Positions 1 to 13,073 of a stretch of DNA of 64,000 nt are shown here, piece after piece (position 1 is the stretch's first letter; each line of letters begins with the position of its first letter). The stretch comes from Haliclystus octoradiatus (taxonomy: Eukaryota; Cnidaria; Staurozoa; Stauromedusae; Haliclystidae). A model generated the notes under the pieces. The model was given only the letters and a program-made list of their open reading frames with translations. It ran no database searches and was not told the DNA's origin. The stretch lies in contig OU744446.1 of NCBI GenBank assembly GCA_916610825.1, positions 3,667,001 to 3,731,000 of the forward strand, read 5' to 3'. Both the position numbers and the translations under genes were made by a program.

Positions 1-1179
1 TACAATACCAATACCACGCACCTTATAAAAGTACTTTTCATTTGGAATCGGACAACATCGGCAACTTCTCGCGGTAGTAGGTATAGTGCCATAAATTGAT
101 GACGTTCAAGAAAAAATATACAAATTACAATAATATTACGTTTTCAAGAAATGAATATTTTAATAACTTTCATTAAAAAAAAATCAACATCATGTAAAAA
201 TTATATTTTTCAAGAAGGGAACCCTTCTACGGTTTTTTAAACTCATAATTCGTCAGACTGTTTTGGAGAAGTCAATGCATCTATTAAGTCAGCTATTTTT
301 GTGTGTGTGTCCGAAAGTTGTTGTTATCGATTCACGCTTTACAAGGATAACGCACGGCCACCAAAATTTACAGAAATGTTCTCCAGCTACCTGGTCGGGT
401 TTTAGGCTTACTTTAATGTTCAATGTCGTTCTCAATCCAAAACTAGAGGAAGATTATCTTTTTCCGTACTCGCGCATCTTGCGGCCTCGACGACGACATT
501 TTGTTTGTTCGACAAGTCTATTGTTCCAAGTGTTCGCAAACATCGCAACAAATCTTCGAATATCAATCCTGAAGTTTATCACAACATTTTGTCGTCAAAG
601 AAGAGAAGGTTTGGAAAAAAGAGATAGTAGAACGATTTTAAAGTATTTGAAGATGAAATATCAGCGAGCAAGTCAGCCATCCTTGCGATCACCATGAAAC
701 GATGATCAAGAAAATATCATTCCAACAGACAATGAAGATTGCACAGCTTTTCAAATTCCTTTACTTGCTTTATCACTAAATATTGCCTCAATAACCATTT
801 AGTCAATGTCTCCTGAGTCTGTATAATAATAGGTGACCGTCTGTTTATATTTGTAGGTTAGATTTTAGCGGGGATTTTAGTTACGTACATTATTTCAAAA
901 GCTACGTAATTTGATTTAAAAAGTTTATATTTGTATAGATTAAATTTCAGTTACATACATTATTTCAAAAGTTACAGCAACCATATGCTTCAAATTTGTC
1001 AAATGTAGGTTAAGATAAAGATATTGAAGAGGTTCATACAGGGGTTTATAGTTTCTAAGTTTAAGATGTATTAATTTGGAAAAGTATAAATTTTCTTCTG
1101 TTTAAGTTACTTCCGGGAGTTACTTTAATGTAAAAAGTTTAATTGCTATTACAATTCTGAATTTAGCGTTAGTCATGTT
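1..1179. other. No gene recognised
   Basis: A GC-richer patch at about 260-700 holds a 144-codon open frame on the + strand. A second frame there also reads fairly long but is broken by stops. Neither matches a family I know, and there are no convincing splice sites. The remainder is AT-rich with nothing clear. Confidence 0.4.
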
Positions 1180-1260
1180 TCTTTAATCTGAATATACATT
1201 TGTCCTCGAGTCACTTTGAAAAAAAAAGAAGTTATGTTTAACTTAAAGGTTTCTGAATAA

Positions 1261-1338
<78 letters not shown>

Positions 1339-1339
1339 T
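1180..1339 (+). mobile_element. Non-LTR retrotransposon 3' end with (ATG)n tail
   Basis: The sequence before the microsatellite (CTTTGAAAAAAA, then AAAGGTTTCTGAATAAATGATGATG) matches the 3' end of the element at 37.9-38.3 kb, which still carries the C-terminus of a reverse-transcriptase ORF. Both run directly into a GAT/ATG trinucleotide tail, here about 80 bp (1260-1338). Microsatellite 3' tails are typical of CR1/L2/Jockey-type LINEs. This copy is 5'-truncated and non-coding. Confidence 0.7.
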
Positions 1340-1880
1340 AGATTGGGGCCTATATACTTCTGAATATCATTTCAGATATGTTCTAATCCTCATTTCCAAA
1401 ACTGTACAACCCAAATACACCTAGTGCAGCGGATCCTTATTACTAGTTATTCTATATACTGATGATTTGACAGCCAATGATCATTAATAGGGTCTCTGGA
1501 AGAGTGGGGATAAACCGGCTCGGCCAATTTATAGGGCCCACAAAGATTTTTCTGATACATTCTGATAGTGAATTTGAATTTGACTGCGGATCTTGTCACA
1601 ACATTTCCTAGCAGAGTGGCGATATTTTATTTTAAGTCAAAATTTACCAAACTCCTTAGCGTCCAAAAGTTGTCTTGGCTGCCTTGACCTGGAAAAAGCT
1701 CTTGTCTCCTGTTGATGATAATAAACCAGTTAAAATGTGATTAGATTAATGACTCATTTCGATTTGTTAGCATATTTAAAAATTAGTTATAAATTTTACT
1801 TTAACTTTAACGCTTTTTAAGCACAATTAATACACTTTCTCATTTCTTAGGGGTATACGTCCTTTTTGTTTGTATGTATG

Positions 1881-2110
1881 AATGAAAAAAAAATATTTGG
1901 GTCTTCCAGAAGGCCCGAGCAGGCTAGTATTTTATGATCGGAAGCCTTTCCTGACGCCAACTTAGCCTCATTCCCTAACGGCCTTCAACTCCATACAGTG
2001 AGGACCGTTATTAAATGAGGCTAACACCAACCAATCGTATACCTGCCAGGCATTGAACCCAAGACCCTGCCCATAAAGGTCCAAAGCCCTGGTTACCAAC
2101 TACATCAAGA
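1881..2110 (-). mobile_element. tRNA-derived SINE, copy 1
   Basis: Read on the minus strand this has a tRNA-like head (GTAGTTGGTAACCAGGGC, then box-B-like GGGTTCAATGCCTGG), a core GGCGTCAGGAAAGGCTTCCG, and an A-rich tail. The same core and head recur at 17.9, 41.3 and 44.7 kb, which defines a family. It does not encode protein. Confidence 0.75.
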
Positions 2111-5100
2111 CAAAGTATAGTTTTGCGTCGGACAGGGTCGAATTTTGCTATAGCCGGCCATTCATATATAATGGTAAATTCCAAGAATATGTCTTGCGCT
2201 TGTTATGCTGAATTATCCTTGATGTTCCAGAATAGGATAAAGTCTCAGAAACTGTATAACAATACATATATATTTTACTTTTCATTTTATTTATTTTCGC
2301 ATTCTTCTTTATCTTCTTCTGTGAAATAATACGTAAGCAGTTGCATGAATTCATTAACTAAAATAAATACATAATAAAATAATTTATGTTAACTACGTCC
2401 TACATATTGGAGATGCAAACATGCAAATGATAATAAGATTCGATTTTAATATTGATTTTAACGGTAAAATATGATCTACTTTTATTACTTCTATATTTCT
2501 TCACAATTACAAACTTCACAATTACTTTGTAATTGTCTCAGCAAAACAATGGAATATGTATAAACGGCATGATAATCTAGCTTATATCATATAGTCAGTA
2601 AACTTTCATGGAAAATATTTGTAAACACAGAAAAACCTCAATAGTTGGATAACCGAGTTACCTTTAACAACGCATACGCCCAATATAAATGAAGTAGCAA
2701 TTAATGTAGGTCCAGTACTGGACCTTGGTTGATAAATTTTGCAGATCACTAAATAGCAAAAATAATTAAAGATTTGTTGTACTCTAAGAACATGTATAAT
2801 GTAAGTCCTTGAATATAAGAAGTCTAGAACATGGACATATCGTCTGAACAAACGTGTGGCCATCTCACTCGAAGAAAAGAGACTCTGTCGAGAAAATACC
2901 GGAAATAAAGAACGGATGGGAAGTACTATCACGTTTTTTAGGCTTCGTGTTTTTTTAAGTTGAAGGATGGTTAAATATTTTGCTTCTTTCTATGATATAC
3001 TATATATATGTCCCTCTTTCACCCATTTTATTTTCTATACCACAAAGAAGTCCAGAAATCACGTACAGTTCAGACATATGTAAAAAAGAACTTATGAAAA
3101 GGACACTTCATGACACAAACACTACCATAACATACTAACTGTCTTGTCCGTCCTCGCCCACGACGAGCAAATTTAAAAGTCTGGAAAAACTGTTACTGTC
3201 TTATGTTTACTTTACTAATGTTTACATTTCCAAAATCGGAATATTCTTGGGTAATCCTACTACTAAATATACTCGTATAAGTTTGAAAAATAAACCCTTT
3301 TTAAAAACGCGCCGCTTTCGTTAACGTTTACGTTTCATGTAACAAATGATCATAATATTGTACAAGCTGCATGCTAGCTATAGGAAAATGTCTGGAAATT
3401 AGCTATGCAGTCAAAGTTACGAGCAGTAGAGCCAACGAGAGAAATTTCGGGCCCCAAAGATTTCTAAAAACCAACCCCAAACAAATTTTACGCCCAAAAA
3501 TTTGTTCCACTTATACATATAGACTCTGCAAGCGTCAAATTTGGATCAGGTCCTGGTGCAATTCCACGGCTAATCCTTCTCTCAGCGGCCTTGGTTAATA
3601 CTATAAACACTCAAACAGTGAAACATTATAGAGTGGCACGTTTAGTGTTAAATCGTATGTGTTTATGCCTGGTGGTATTCCATTCAAATACTGCAGGTGG
3701 CAAACTGAAAAACAATCTTGAAATGATTTGACATGATCTATAGGTTTTTCGTTTAGAAATCGGAAATAGCTCAAAGAAATAGAAACCATTTACAATCACA
3801 AATGAGAATAATAATTTCATTAAGAACATCACATTAATTGTTAGTTATTTTTATACGAATTTACGAAAGCGGTGAATTATGAATTTCTTTAATAGAAATA
3901 TTTCTATATAAGTCATGTCATTAATATATTTTTCTATGATTTTGACGCCAACATTTCATATTATACATCAATTGATTAAATTGGTTTGAAATGTTTATAG
4001 AAATCGCTATGTTACAAGATGTTTGTTTTTATTGATAGCGTTTTCATAAAATATAAAAATTAGCGAATAATACATTACGTTTGACCTTTCGATTTTTTGC
4101 CGGTTGCGGGAAGTCAAGTTTAAATAATTATGTAAACTGTGTTTTTCAAAATTGCATTTATTTGCCCTCTTTTATAGACCTTAACTTTAAACAAAGAGAT
4201 TTCGAAGTGATGTTTTTGTTTTTATCTGGAAAATCATGGGATAGAAATTCTACTTGACTGGAATTAATTTCTGTATCGGTACATATGAGGGAATAATTTA
4301 TTACTCTTACTTTTATTTTTAAAAAGAATATATTGTTTCGTTGTTTAGTTGTAACTTCTGTATACCTTCAAATGTGAAATGTGTACGGGCTTGTTTATTA
4401 CATGCTACATAATTTTCATAAACTAAAAGGTATATGTACCACATTGTTTTTACTTTTTTTAATTGTTGAAATTGTTTTTAACTTTGTTACTTTACTTCAT
4501 CCTTTCGAACTTGTTAGCTTGTTACCAGTTGAGGAAAATTAAGAATTTGCCAAGGCAATATTTCTATATATAGTCAGGTTTTATTTTCTCCGTGATTTTC
4601 TAGATGGAAAAAAATACAATTACTCACTTCGAAATCTCTTTAAATCCTCATACTATGCTGTAACAGAGAGAATATTCATTTTCTTGACAAGTTATTTATT
4701 TACTTTTTACTTGTAGCAAGTTAAATAGCAAGTTAAATAGCAAAGTTATAAACAATTTCGACTATTAAAGTATGTAAAAATGAGCTTCAAGTAACATACT
4801 TTACAGCATAATACCATTATGTACACATTCTTATAGGTATTGCGATGAGGAATGCATGGAATTATATTTCTCTTTGTAACTATTTTGTCCGCTCTTATAA
4901 TTATGGTACGTCACAACTGAACGACAGAATAAAATAGCAAGAATTAGCCTCTTTAAAGAATATTTAACTTATAATTCAATGTTCATTTTCTTGTTTTGAG
5001 TAGAAAACTCTTGACAATTTCCAGCTTTCATGAATTATATAGACAAGATTCCTTGAAATCAGGATACTATTAAGAATATTTGCTTGAACAAGATCAAATA

Positions 5101-8100
5101 TTTCTTGAAATAAGGAAACTAGTCTTACAAGAATAGTCGATATTCAACGTGATTGAAAGCCATATTTTGATCTCATTATCAGACTTTGAAATGTTTGATT
5201 TTTTAAGCATATTCTTTTCTCACCATTATGAATTTATTATGGACATCAGTTTTTAATATTATTTTCAAATCTTAGTTTTAATTGATCATCATCATCATCA
5301 TTTATTCAGAAAACATTATAAATTCTACAACAAAACTATTTTTTCAATGAACTTGATTGATATAATATCGTACACAGGTATTCATTTTTTTTTGCTTAAA
5401 ACAAGACAATATTTCCTTAAAACTAACACATATTATTTCTTGAAACAAAAATATATTAAACTTGTTCAAATTGCTAGAAAATATTTTCTTATTTTAGGTA
5501 TAAATTTAGTTTCTTAAATTATTGTTATTTTTAACTGAAAAATTCTCAAATTTGAGAAACTATATAAATTACGCTATATATAGGCCATGGACTAGTTTAG
5601 GTACAAATTAACTTTCTTAAATTATTGTTATCTTTTTAATTATTGTTTATGTGTAGATTTTGATCGAATTTTTATTATGCATAAAAATAATGTGATCATA
5701 ATTTTTATATAAAAATGTTCAGTTCATATCCTGTCAAATTTTCATTGTAACTAACGGCTCAACCTGCTCAATATTCGCATTAATTACACATGCTTCCCTT
5801 ATCAATAACAGCATACAGTTAAATGTCATATCTATTTGATCATTATTGAAAATTATTACCATACTACACAATTCTATAAAGTCTTGTGTTGTATTATGAA
5901 TATTTTATTAATTATTCATATAAACCGGCAATTAGTTATTTATGTTTAAAATTGTCAACAATTTCTTTTTTACAATAAAGTAAAAACATTATTGCTTCTT
6001 TTGTTGGCGAGTAAGCTATTTAGTAAATCTATAATTTTATATATGGTGTTTATATCCAACGTTATTTGATCTCATGAATTTTCTTGGTAAAGTTTATTTT
6101 AAAATCAAACTACATTAAATATTGGTATCGATTTTGATTGACAGTCAGGAGTATACGTCGTGGCTATTACCATAATTATACCGTTATTTGATCAGTTTCA
6201 ATTAATGATATAGTTACAAGAGCATGTGAAGAAGTCAGTTACAGTTTTAAATATTATTGAGGTAAAGTATATTATTAAGTACATTAATGATTATAAATAA
6301 CATTACTGTTTGATAAGTAATAATTCGTTTATTTCATTATTTAATTTCATATGTATATACTGTATATGTCGATGTAGTTAGGTAGGTAGAGTTTATATGT
6401 ATTTATTATTAACCCATAAATGTTGGCATTTATACAAATTTCTTAGACTAATTTAAAAGTCTTTATCGAGCGATAACATTCCTGAAAGATATTATTTTGA
6501 AGATCAACAGTTCAAAGTGCACTAACTTTCGACCTCAGCAAATCAATTATTATTGCCGTTTTATACTATAATTAATGCAAAAATGTGTACTGAAACTTCT
6601 ACGTATAACATATGCATAAATTAATATATTAGGAAAACATTTTTTCTCACGAGGCTATCTTGTAAGAAAACTTTTCTTAATTCAATTTTTCTTTATAATT
6701 GTTTTTAGAAACACATTTCTCATGTCTAACTTAAGCATTTTTGCTTACATCGATACAAGAATCTTTCAAGACCAAAACTCTTTTCATGTAAAATATTTTC
6801 CCTAGTCTAAAGACATGGGCAAGGTACCTTGAATAACTAAAGGCATTATCAAATAACCATTTTAAATAACTGTAACTGCATCGAAGCTTTCTTCATGTCA
6901 GAAAGAGAGTTTATTATAGGTTCAGTAACATTTTCCTTTTCTAGATGAATTTTGTATAGTCATATTTTTATTTTTGTTAAATTATTTTATTTTCAAGTTG
7001 TTTTGTTTCGAAATTGCGAAACTAGCTCAATTAATATATAAATATATGGCATTTTCATAGGAAATTTTCATACAAATTCTATACCTATTTTCAAATGATA
7101 TTTTCAAATGTTTGTTCAATTTATTTGTTTCAGGAAAAGTTTGGGATAATTAGTAAATTAATAATCAATGGTAAATCATGTTTATATTTGAGGCCAGACA
7201 TAAACCTATTGACTTTTTATTAAATCGATATTAAAGTAAAAGCTTATTTTTAATGTCATGTTTTTCACCTATCGAATCACATTGAACATATACAGTTTAT
7301 AACTGAATTGTGTTTAAATAAGTATTGTCTGTTCGCCAATGGAATAGCAGGTCAACCACGTGACACATTTGATAACTATATAATATTTATTTTACTGAAC
7401 TGTTGTCAATTATTATAATTGTTCTTGTATTTTTAATTCTAGTTCAATTAATATACATTTATATACGACGCTTGACGATTTTATCATTACATTTTGTCTT
7501 GAAAACTATCTTGAAGAGTTGAAAGGTTAGTGGCCATATTATAATATGTCGGATTGATGATCATGCATTATAAATGTCATATAATTTCATGATAAAAATT
7601 GATATGATTTTCTTGTTTTATTATTTTGTTACAAATTTTACAATGTTGTTATGATTATGGTATGTTTAATGCCTTTTAATGAAATCTCTGATATAATGAA
7701 GTGAAAATTGGACCAATTAATTGATTTATAGGAAGAAGATTCGTTTAATATTGAAACCTTAAACTTTTATAAACTATTTAACAATTAGTAGTTTAATACC
7801 TTATATCTCGCCTTCGAATAATAACTGTTACATATATACTCCTAAAAATTTATTTTCATTTCAGTTTTAAGGTGAAATTTTCATTTCTATAATAATCCTA
7901 TATTGTTTGATATGAAAAAGTTTGATAATTAGAACTAAAATAAGTTAAATAACTGGAGGCTAAAACCTTATATATCAACATAAATGAGGAAAAACGAGAA
8001 TTGATACGATATTAAATATTGTTTTTGAATATTTTTGATAGATGCTCTAATTGAAATTATATTCGAAATCTTGATTATTATAAGATCCATTTTCTATAAA

Positions 8101-8131
8101 ATGAGAGTCAAAAATGAAACATTCTAGATTT
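2111..8131. other. AT-rich DNA without recognisable genes
   Basis: About 6 kb of strongly AT-rich sequence. Open frames are short and I found no splice-supported exon on either strand. A short (ATC)n run lies at 5286-5300. The stretch at 3420-3600 is GC-richer and may be an old repeat, but I could not link it to a family. Confidence 0.4.
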
Positions 8132-8173
8132 CCGCAACATCAAGTTTCACACCAGAAGGTGATCATCAGGCGA
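8132..8173 (-). ncRNA. Hammerhead ribozyme, intact core (distal copy)
   Basis: On the minus strand: stem I 5' side TCGC, core CTGATGA, stem II CACC/GGTG with loop TTCT and a U-U closing pair, then GAA, a two-pair stem III (AC/GT, loop TTGAT), cleavage triplet GUU, and stem I 3' side GCGG. All invariant core residues are present. Stem I has three Watson-Crick pairs and one wobble. Very short stem III is the form reported for hammerheads in Penelope-like elements. It lies about 205 bp from the second minus-strand hammerhead at 8337-8379, giving a tandem pair. Confidence 0.75.
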
Positions 8174-8336
8174 TTTATTTCAACTATCCTACAAAAATTC
8201 AAGACCAAGAACTATACCAAAATACTATACCAAGAACTGGTGTGGAACAATCCACCTATTAATATTATTATATTATTATTATTATTATTAATAATAATAA
8301 TATATGGCGAAAGAGTCAAAGAATACACATTCTTTA

Positions 8337-8379
8337 CTGTTACTCAAGTTTCACGCTTTTCACAGCGATCTTCAGACAG
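8337..8379 (-). ncRNA. Hammerhead ribozyme, left inverted arm
   Basis: Exact inverted copy of the right-arm ribozyme at 8916-8958. Stem I CTGT/ACAG, core CTGAAGA, stem II CGCT/AGCG with a six-base loop and a U-U closing mismatch, GAA, two-pair stem III AC/GT with loop TTGA, cleavage triplet GUA. All invariant residues are intact. It points away from the internal ORF. Confidence 0.8.
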
Positions 8380-8458
8380 ATTTTTTACTCAATGAAAAAT
8401 ATACATGATATCTACGTTCTATGGTCAACTCTCCGTAATGCTGCTTTCTATTGTTTAA

Positions 8459-8748
8459 GGCAACACAAGGCAACACTTAAACACAGAAAATACAACACTA
8501 GCACACAACTATCCAAACACGTTTGGGATTTAAAAGACAAAAACATCACATACAAAATCGAATGGTCAGCCATCGCTAATGCAAAAGCATACAACAACAT
8601 CTCGAAAAAATGCCATTTATGCCTCTTAGAAAAATATCATATTATATGCGCAGAAGAACCAATAATAAACAAAAAAACTGAATTAATATCTAAATGTCGT
8701 CACGAAAATAAATATTACCTGTCCAATTTTAATAAATCAAAAACATAA
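8459..8748 (+). pseudogene. C-terminal remnant of a Penelope-type GIY-YIG endonuclease
   Basis: The open frame runs out of the left repeat arm. From 8459 it reads TQLSKHVWDLKDKNITYKI, then KKCHLCLLEKYHII, then KKTELISKCRHENKYYL, ending at a TAA at 8746-8748. The pattern LSKxVWxLKD / CxLCLxEK / ELISxCRHxNK is the conserved C-terminal part of the GIY-YIG nuclease region of Penelope-like retroelements. The GIY-YIG motif itself and the reverse transcriptase are missing, so the copy is dead. Family assignment is by recognised motifs, not by a search. Confidence 0.75.
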
Positions 8749-8915
8749 TAAATAATCATTTACTGAGAATAAAGGAAACCATCACATTTTTCCACCACTT
8801 GTATTAACAATAGCAATAACAATAGCATTGTATTAATTAAACAATAGAAAGCAGCATTACGGAGAGTTGACCATAGAACGTAGATATCATGTATATTTTT
8901 CATTGAGTAAAAAAT

Positions 8916-8958
8916 CTGTCTGAAGATCGCTGTGAAAAGCGTGAAACTTGAGTAACAG
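8916..8958 (+). ncRNA. Hammerhead ribozyme, right inverted arm
   Basis: Stem I 5' CTGT 8916-8919; core CTGAAGA 8920-8926; stem II CGCT 8928-8931 with AGCG 8938-8941; GAA 8943-8945; stem III AC 8946-8947 with GT 8952-8953; cleavage after A8954 (triplet GUA); stem I 3' ACAG 8955-8958. It has the same strand as the endonuclease remnant just upstream, as expected for a ribozyme at the end of a Penelope-like transcript. Confidence 0.82.
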
Positions 8959-9088
8959 TAAAGAATGTGTATTCTTTGACTCTTTCGCCATATATTATTA
9001 TTATTTACCGCTCTGTCAAATGAAGACATAGAGCCCTATATTATCTGCTATTAGATAAACATAAATTTTATTATTATTATTATTATTA

Positions 9089-11683
9089 AGATCCAATTTA
9101 TACACTTTTATTATATGGATATATATAATAAAATCATGAAAAAATCTTGCGATTTTAATCAAATTAACTTGAGATAAAATAATCTTGATTATATATCAAA
9201 TGATTTAGTAATCTAATCCAAATCATGCATATTACATCAAAAAATGTAGGGCCTTGAATTGACATATGCTGTTTATATTTTGTCAAAATATTAAAGAAAA
9301 CTATAGACAGACAAATACAGGGATGCGTCGTAGAGCTTCCACTTGTATAACCTATAATTGATAATTATAAATATAATGTAAAATTTAAGTAAAGTTATGT
9401 AATAACAACATAATACTTGGCTAAAATTAATTTACCCATCCCCTTGCGAAATATTTGAAATGGCTTATAGTGTTACTGAGAGTTCCATTCCATCAAATGT
9501 GCACTTTTGAAACACATTTTGAAACACAACAAACAAAGCTCGAACTCTTTTTTTCTTCCATTGTATTGAGCACTTATACTTATCATAGCTTTTCATTTTC
9601 TATTTTTGTTATTTCAATCGAGTAAACGAAATGTCCAACTATCGAGATTTTTTGTCTCCGAATTGCTTGCAAATTGAGACGAGCAGTAATGTTTTGATCC
9701 TAATAAGCAATTTTGCCTTAAAGCAGTTGACACAACAGCCTTGACACAAAAAAATATTCTTGCAATAATTTAAATTTTTTTATTTATGCAAATTTCTGAA
9801 GATGCTCGTCAATAATGAATTAAAAACAAATAAAAACAAACTTAAAATCATTTCTTCTACATTAAGTTTATCAGATATTTTATATTAGGAAGGAACAAAT
9901 AATGTTTTCTGTATCTGAATATGTATAGGATTTGAAAGTTAATTTTCTAAGCATATAAATAACAAATATAATTTTTAGTTAAATTTGTAAACATTTCAAA
10001 ACTTTTTATACTAAAGTATTGAAAATGGATAATAAATGTTTCAACTATGTTGATGTTTATTTAAAATGCGACATAAATAGAGTGGTGAAATCAATGATGT
10101 TAAAATTGAAAGCCGTAAAATATTTTAGTTGAAACAGTATATTTTCTTACGTTATGTGAAACAAGTAGACGAAATAAAATATCGAAACGTGTCCAAACAA
10201 CGACTGTAAAACAACAATTCTAATGATACATTTGTATAACTCTAATGTTTTGGTTGAAATGTGGTCGAGAAAACAGCGCAAGCAGAAGTGACGTGTCACA
10301 CGCCTTATAGGTTTTGTGACATTTTTTTGTAACCGTTCTGGTTCTACTATGAGTTATTAACCTGTTTACAAATGTCTTGCATTGTCTAGATCTTGTTAAA
10401 TTATTATGGCAATGTTTTAAACCACAATTATGTCTAATTGATTGATTAAATGATGAATGATTATTTCGTTTTTAACTATTAAAATACCATCAACGTATTT
10501 TAACTGGTAAAAATATGTATCAATATGTATATATTTGAAAAGACGCGAAATGTTGTATTATATATTTAATAGCAGGTTGACGCTAAACATTATTGCTCTT
10601 ATATGTATAAAAAAAATAAAACACTTTTATTAAACATAATCAAAAAGTATTTTTTATTATTCTGAACATGACCAAAAAATGTGGTCGGATTTTTAACCTA
10701 TATGAGCGTGTTATTGTAAATGTAAAACCCGGCAAAACATCTATTAAATGTATGCAAAAATTATGTATTTTTAAATCTATTATAAGGCATGTGCAATTGA
10801 CCTGGCTAAGTTAATTAACCAACAGGTTAAAATCGAGCAATTTGATTGATGAGCAACCGCAACGATCTATTCTAAAGCGATATTGACCGCTCTTTGTGTT
10901 TTTAAATTGTTATGGCGGAAGACGCGAAGGGTAATTGTGTTCTAAATATTGCCCCTTGAAAACAGGGAATATGGTATAGTATGGGGGAATTATTGTGCAC
11001 GTCGGATCATCAGTAGTCAAACACATCGAATTCACGGCCTTAAATCTGGGCGTGGTATTACGGTACTGAAGCCCCCAAAGATGCAAATCATGCTACGCCT
11101 TTTTTCGGTCAAATATTTCTTCGAGCAATTTTGGCAAAAACCGTCTTTGTCAAAAATATGTAGTTACGGCCGTGATTGGACTAGATGTCGTTTATCTGTT
11201 GAATATTATCTAACATTTTGAAGAGTTGAGAAGATATTTCGAAACAGCTTCAGGCTTGACAACCACTCGCGTTAGACGTTAAATTTCCAATATTGAAAAC
11301 CAAACCACACGCTTTTGATAATATAAACATAAGTTTATATGATAATATAAACATAAGTTTATATTTATAATTTTTAATCAAAATTTAGCGATCATATGTA
11401 CGTATTACATAGATTGATAGATATGAAAAATCTATTTATGTCAAAAATGTTTTTATTCGCCTAATCTATAAAACTGATAATTCTATAATTATTATACAAT
11501 GGTCAATGATTTGATTATTTAAGATAATATCTATGTACTTGCGTAGATCAAATCCGGGGGAAGTATTTCAATTTTTTAATTGTCAAAATCATCTGCGGTA
11601 TATACTGGCAGTCGCATAGTAGCAATATATACTGTGAATGAACCCAATATCAGAGTGCAAAATATCTGTGAAAATCAAAACCT
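9089..11683. other. No gene recognised
   Basis: AT-rich intergenic DNA. A GC-richer patch at about 10950-11220 gives a 90-codon frame with no recognisable domain, probably an old repeat. A perfect 24-bp tandem duplication (GATAATATAAACATAAG...) sits at 11317-11364. Confidence 0.4.
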
Positions 11684-12205
11684 AGTTGTTGTTGTTGTTG
11701 TTGTTGTTGTTGTTGGTTTATTTGCCAAAAAATATAATATTGACTGGAATATAAAGGAAAGCTTGACTTTCACTTACATATATCCTTTAAATACAAAAAG
11801 TTGTTAATTAATTGAATATAGTTCATACATAATAATACTAATAGACTTTGCATAAAGCACTTAAATCTTGTTCATCCAATTTTGATTTAAAGCATCGTAA
11901 TGTTTTACTTGTGACAGTATGTTCGGGTAAACCATTCCACCACGGAATTACTCGATTAACGAATTGAAATTTGGTGACATTTAGCTTACAGGATAGCGTG
12001 TTTGTTGGCTGTAGCTTTAAGGAATTACCTCGCATTGAGTATTTATTCTTAGAAAAATTACAGAATTCTGTTACATTTAAATCTACGAGGTTGTTTATAA
12101 TTTTGAACATCATAATAAGATCTTGTTTTATTCGTCTTAATTCTAAAGAACTAATGCCAAGATAAACTAAACGATCTTGATAAGCCTGTCCGTAAACATG
12201 ATTGA
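11684..12205 (-). mobile_element. Non-LTR retrotransposon C-terminus with (CAA)n tail
   Basis: The minus-strand frame from about 12200 reads YQDRLVYLGISSLELRR, then DLIMMFKIINNLVDL, then NRVIPWWNGLPEHTV and CFKSKLDEQ. This is the classic end of a CR1/Jockey-type pol ORF (RLxxLGLxSLExRR...DLIxxxKI...WNxLPxxVV). The ORF ends at 11838, followed by a short 3' UTR and a (CAA)n tail at 11684-11716 (GTT on +). It is 5'-truncated; this part of the frame has no stop. Confidence 0.85.
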
Positions 12206-12684
12206 CGTGGCATATATGCCTAGTTCGTCTTAGTTAATCCGATGCCGGGATCCAATGTCGATATATCAGAAATAAAAATTTGAAAAAGTATCAAAATTGA
12301 TGTTATAAAACCCCTAGTGGATGCTTATGGGATGATGTACAAGTGGAGAGATGCTATATTGATAATTTGTCAAAGTATTTGATTGTAATCACCAAATTAT
12401 CACCAACTGTTTTATTTTTCTATATAATCCCTGCGTCATATTATGAGCAATCTCCCTATATTATCTACCATTTATAATTTAGTTGAGACTCAATATTATT
12501 GGCACGCTGTAACTAAATTACAATTGTTCACGAAATGCGTGCAAAGTCAACAACTATTTTATAACTTATCAGAACGATAATACATTTTTGCATCAATCCA
12601 CTGTGTTTGTTTTACTCTCGCTATCTCGATAAAAATGAAAATTTTGTATAGGTATTTATATTATCTGGTGTGATGACTGGCGTG

Positions 12685-13073
12685 TTGTCAAAGCAAATCT
12701 ACGATCTATGTAGTAGTATAGTCCCATAGAAAAATTCAACCAATCATATGGACACTTTGTCTATAAGATAGTTACTGAAAATAGTCTGCAATTGTTCACC
12801 ATGAATTGATTAGAGTCTAAAAATATTTTTAAAAATTGTGTACCGGAACTAGTTCCAGGCCCTTTTCATTTCTATTTGAATTGAAATGAAAAGAGCATGG
12901 AACTAATTCCGGTACACATTTTAAAATATTTTTAGACTCTAATTAATTCAAATTATCATGATGAATAATTGCAGACTATTTCAGGTAACTTATAGACAAA
13001 GTGTCCAAGTGATTGGTTGATTTTTTTCTATGGGACTACCCTGCTACATAGATTGTAGATTTGCTGTTGACAA
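12685..13073. mobile_element. 389-bp palindromic foldback element
   Basis: The ends are TTGTCAAAGCAAATC and its near-complement GATTTGCTGTTGACAA. The arms stay complementary almost to the centre, where CCGGAACTAGTTCCAGGCCC faces GAGCATGGAACTAATTCCGG. Shared inner blocks include TAGTCCCATAGAAAAA and GACACTTTGTCTATAAG. There is no coding capacity, so it is probably a MITE or foldback element folding into one long hairpin. Confidence 0.75.

Larger units (their letters stand above)
8289..9006 (+). mobile_element. Penelope-like element fragment between inverted repeats
   Basis: Two near-identical inverted arms (8289-8458 and 8837-9006, about 170 bp) flank 380 bp of unique DNA encoding the end of a Penelope-type endonuclease. 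Each arm carries a hammerhead ribozyme, and the right-arm copy has the same sense as the ORF. Penelope-like elements are known for terminal repeats in direct or inverted orientation and for 5' truncation, so this fits a truncated copy with inverted pseudo-LTRs. ATT-type microsatellites border both ends. Confidence 0.75.

Noticed and set aside
263-697. 144-codon ORF near the left end
   Set aside because: No domain, no splice context, and an overlapping frame looks equally coding-like. Probably chance or an old repeat.
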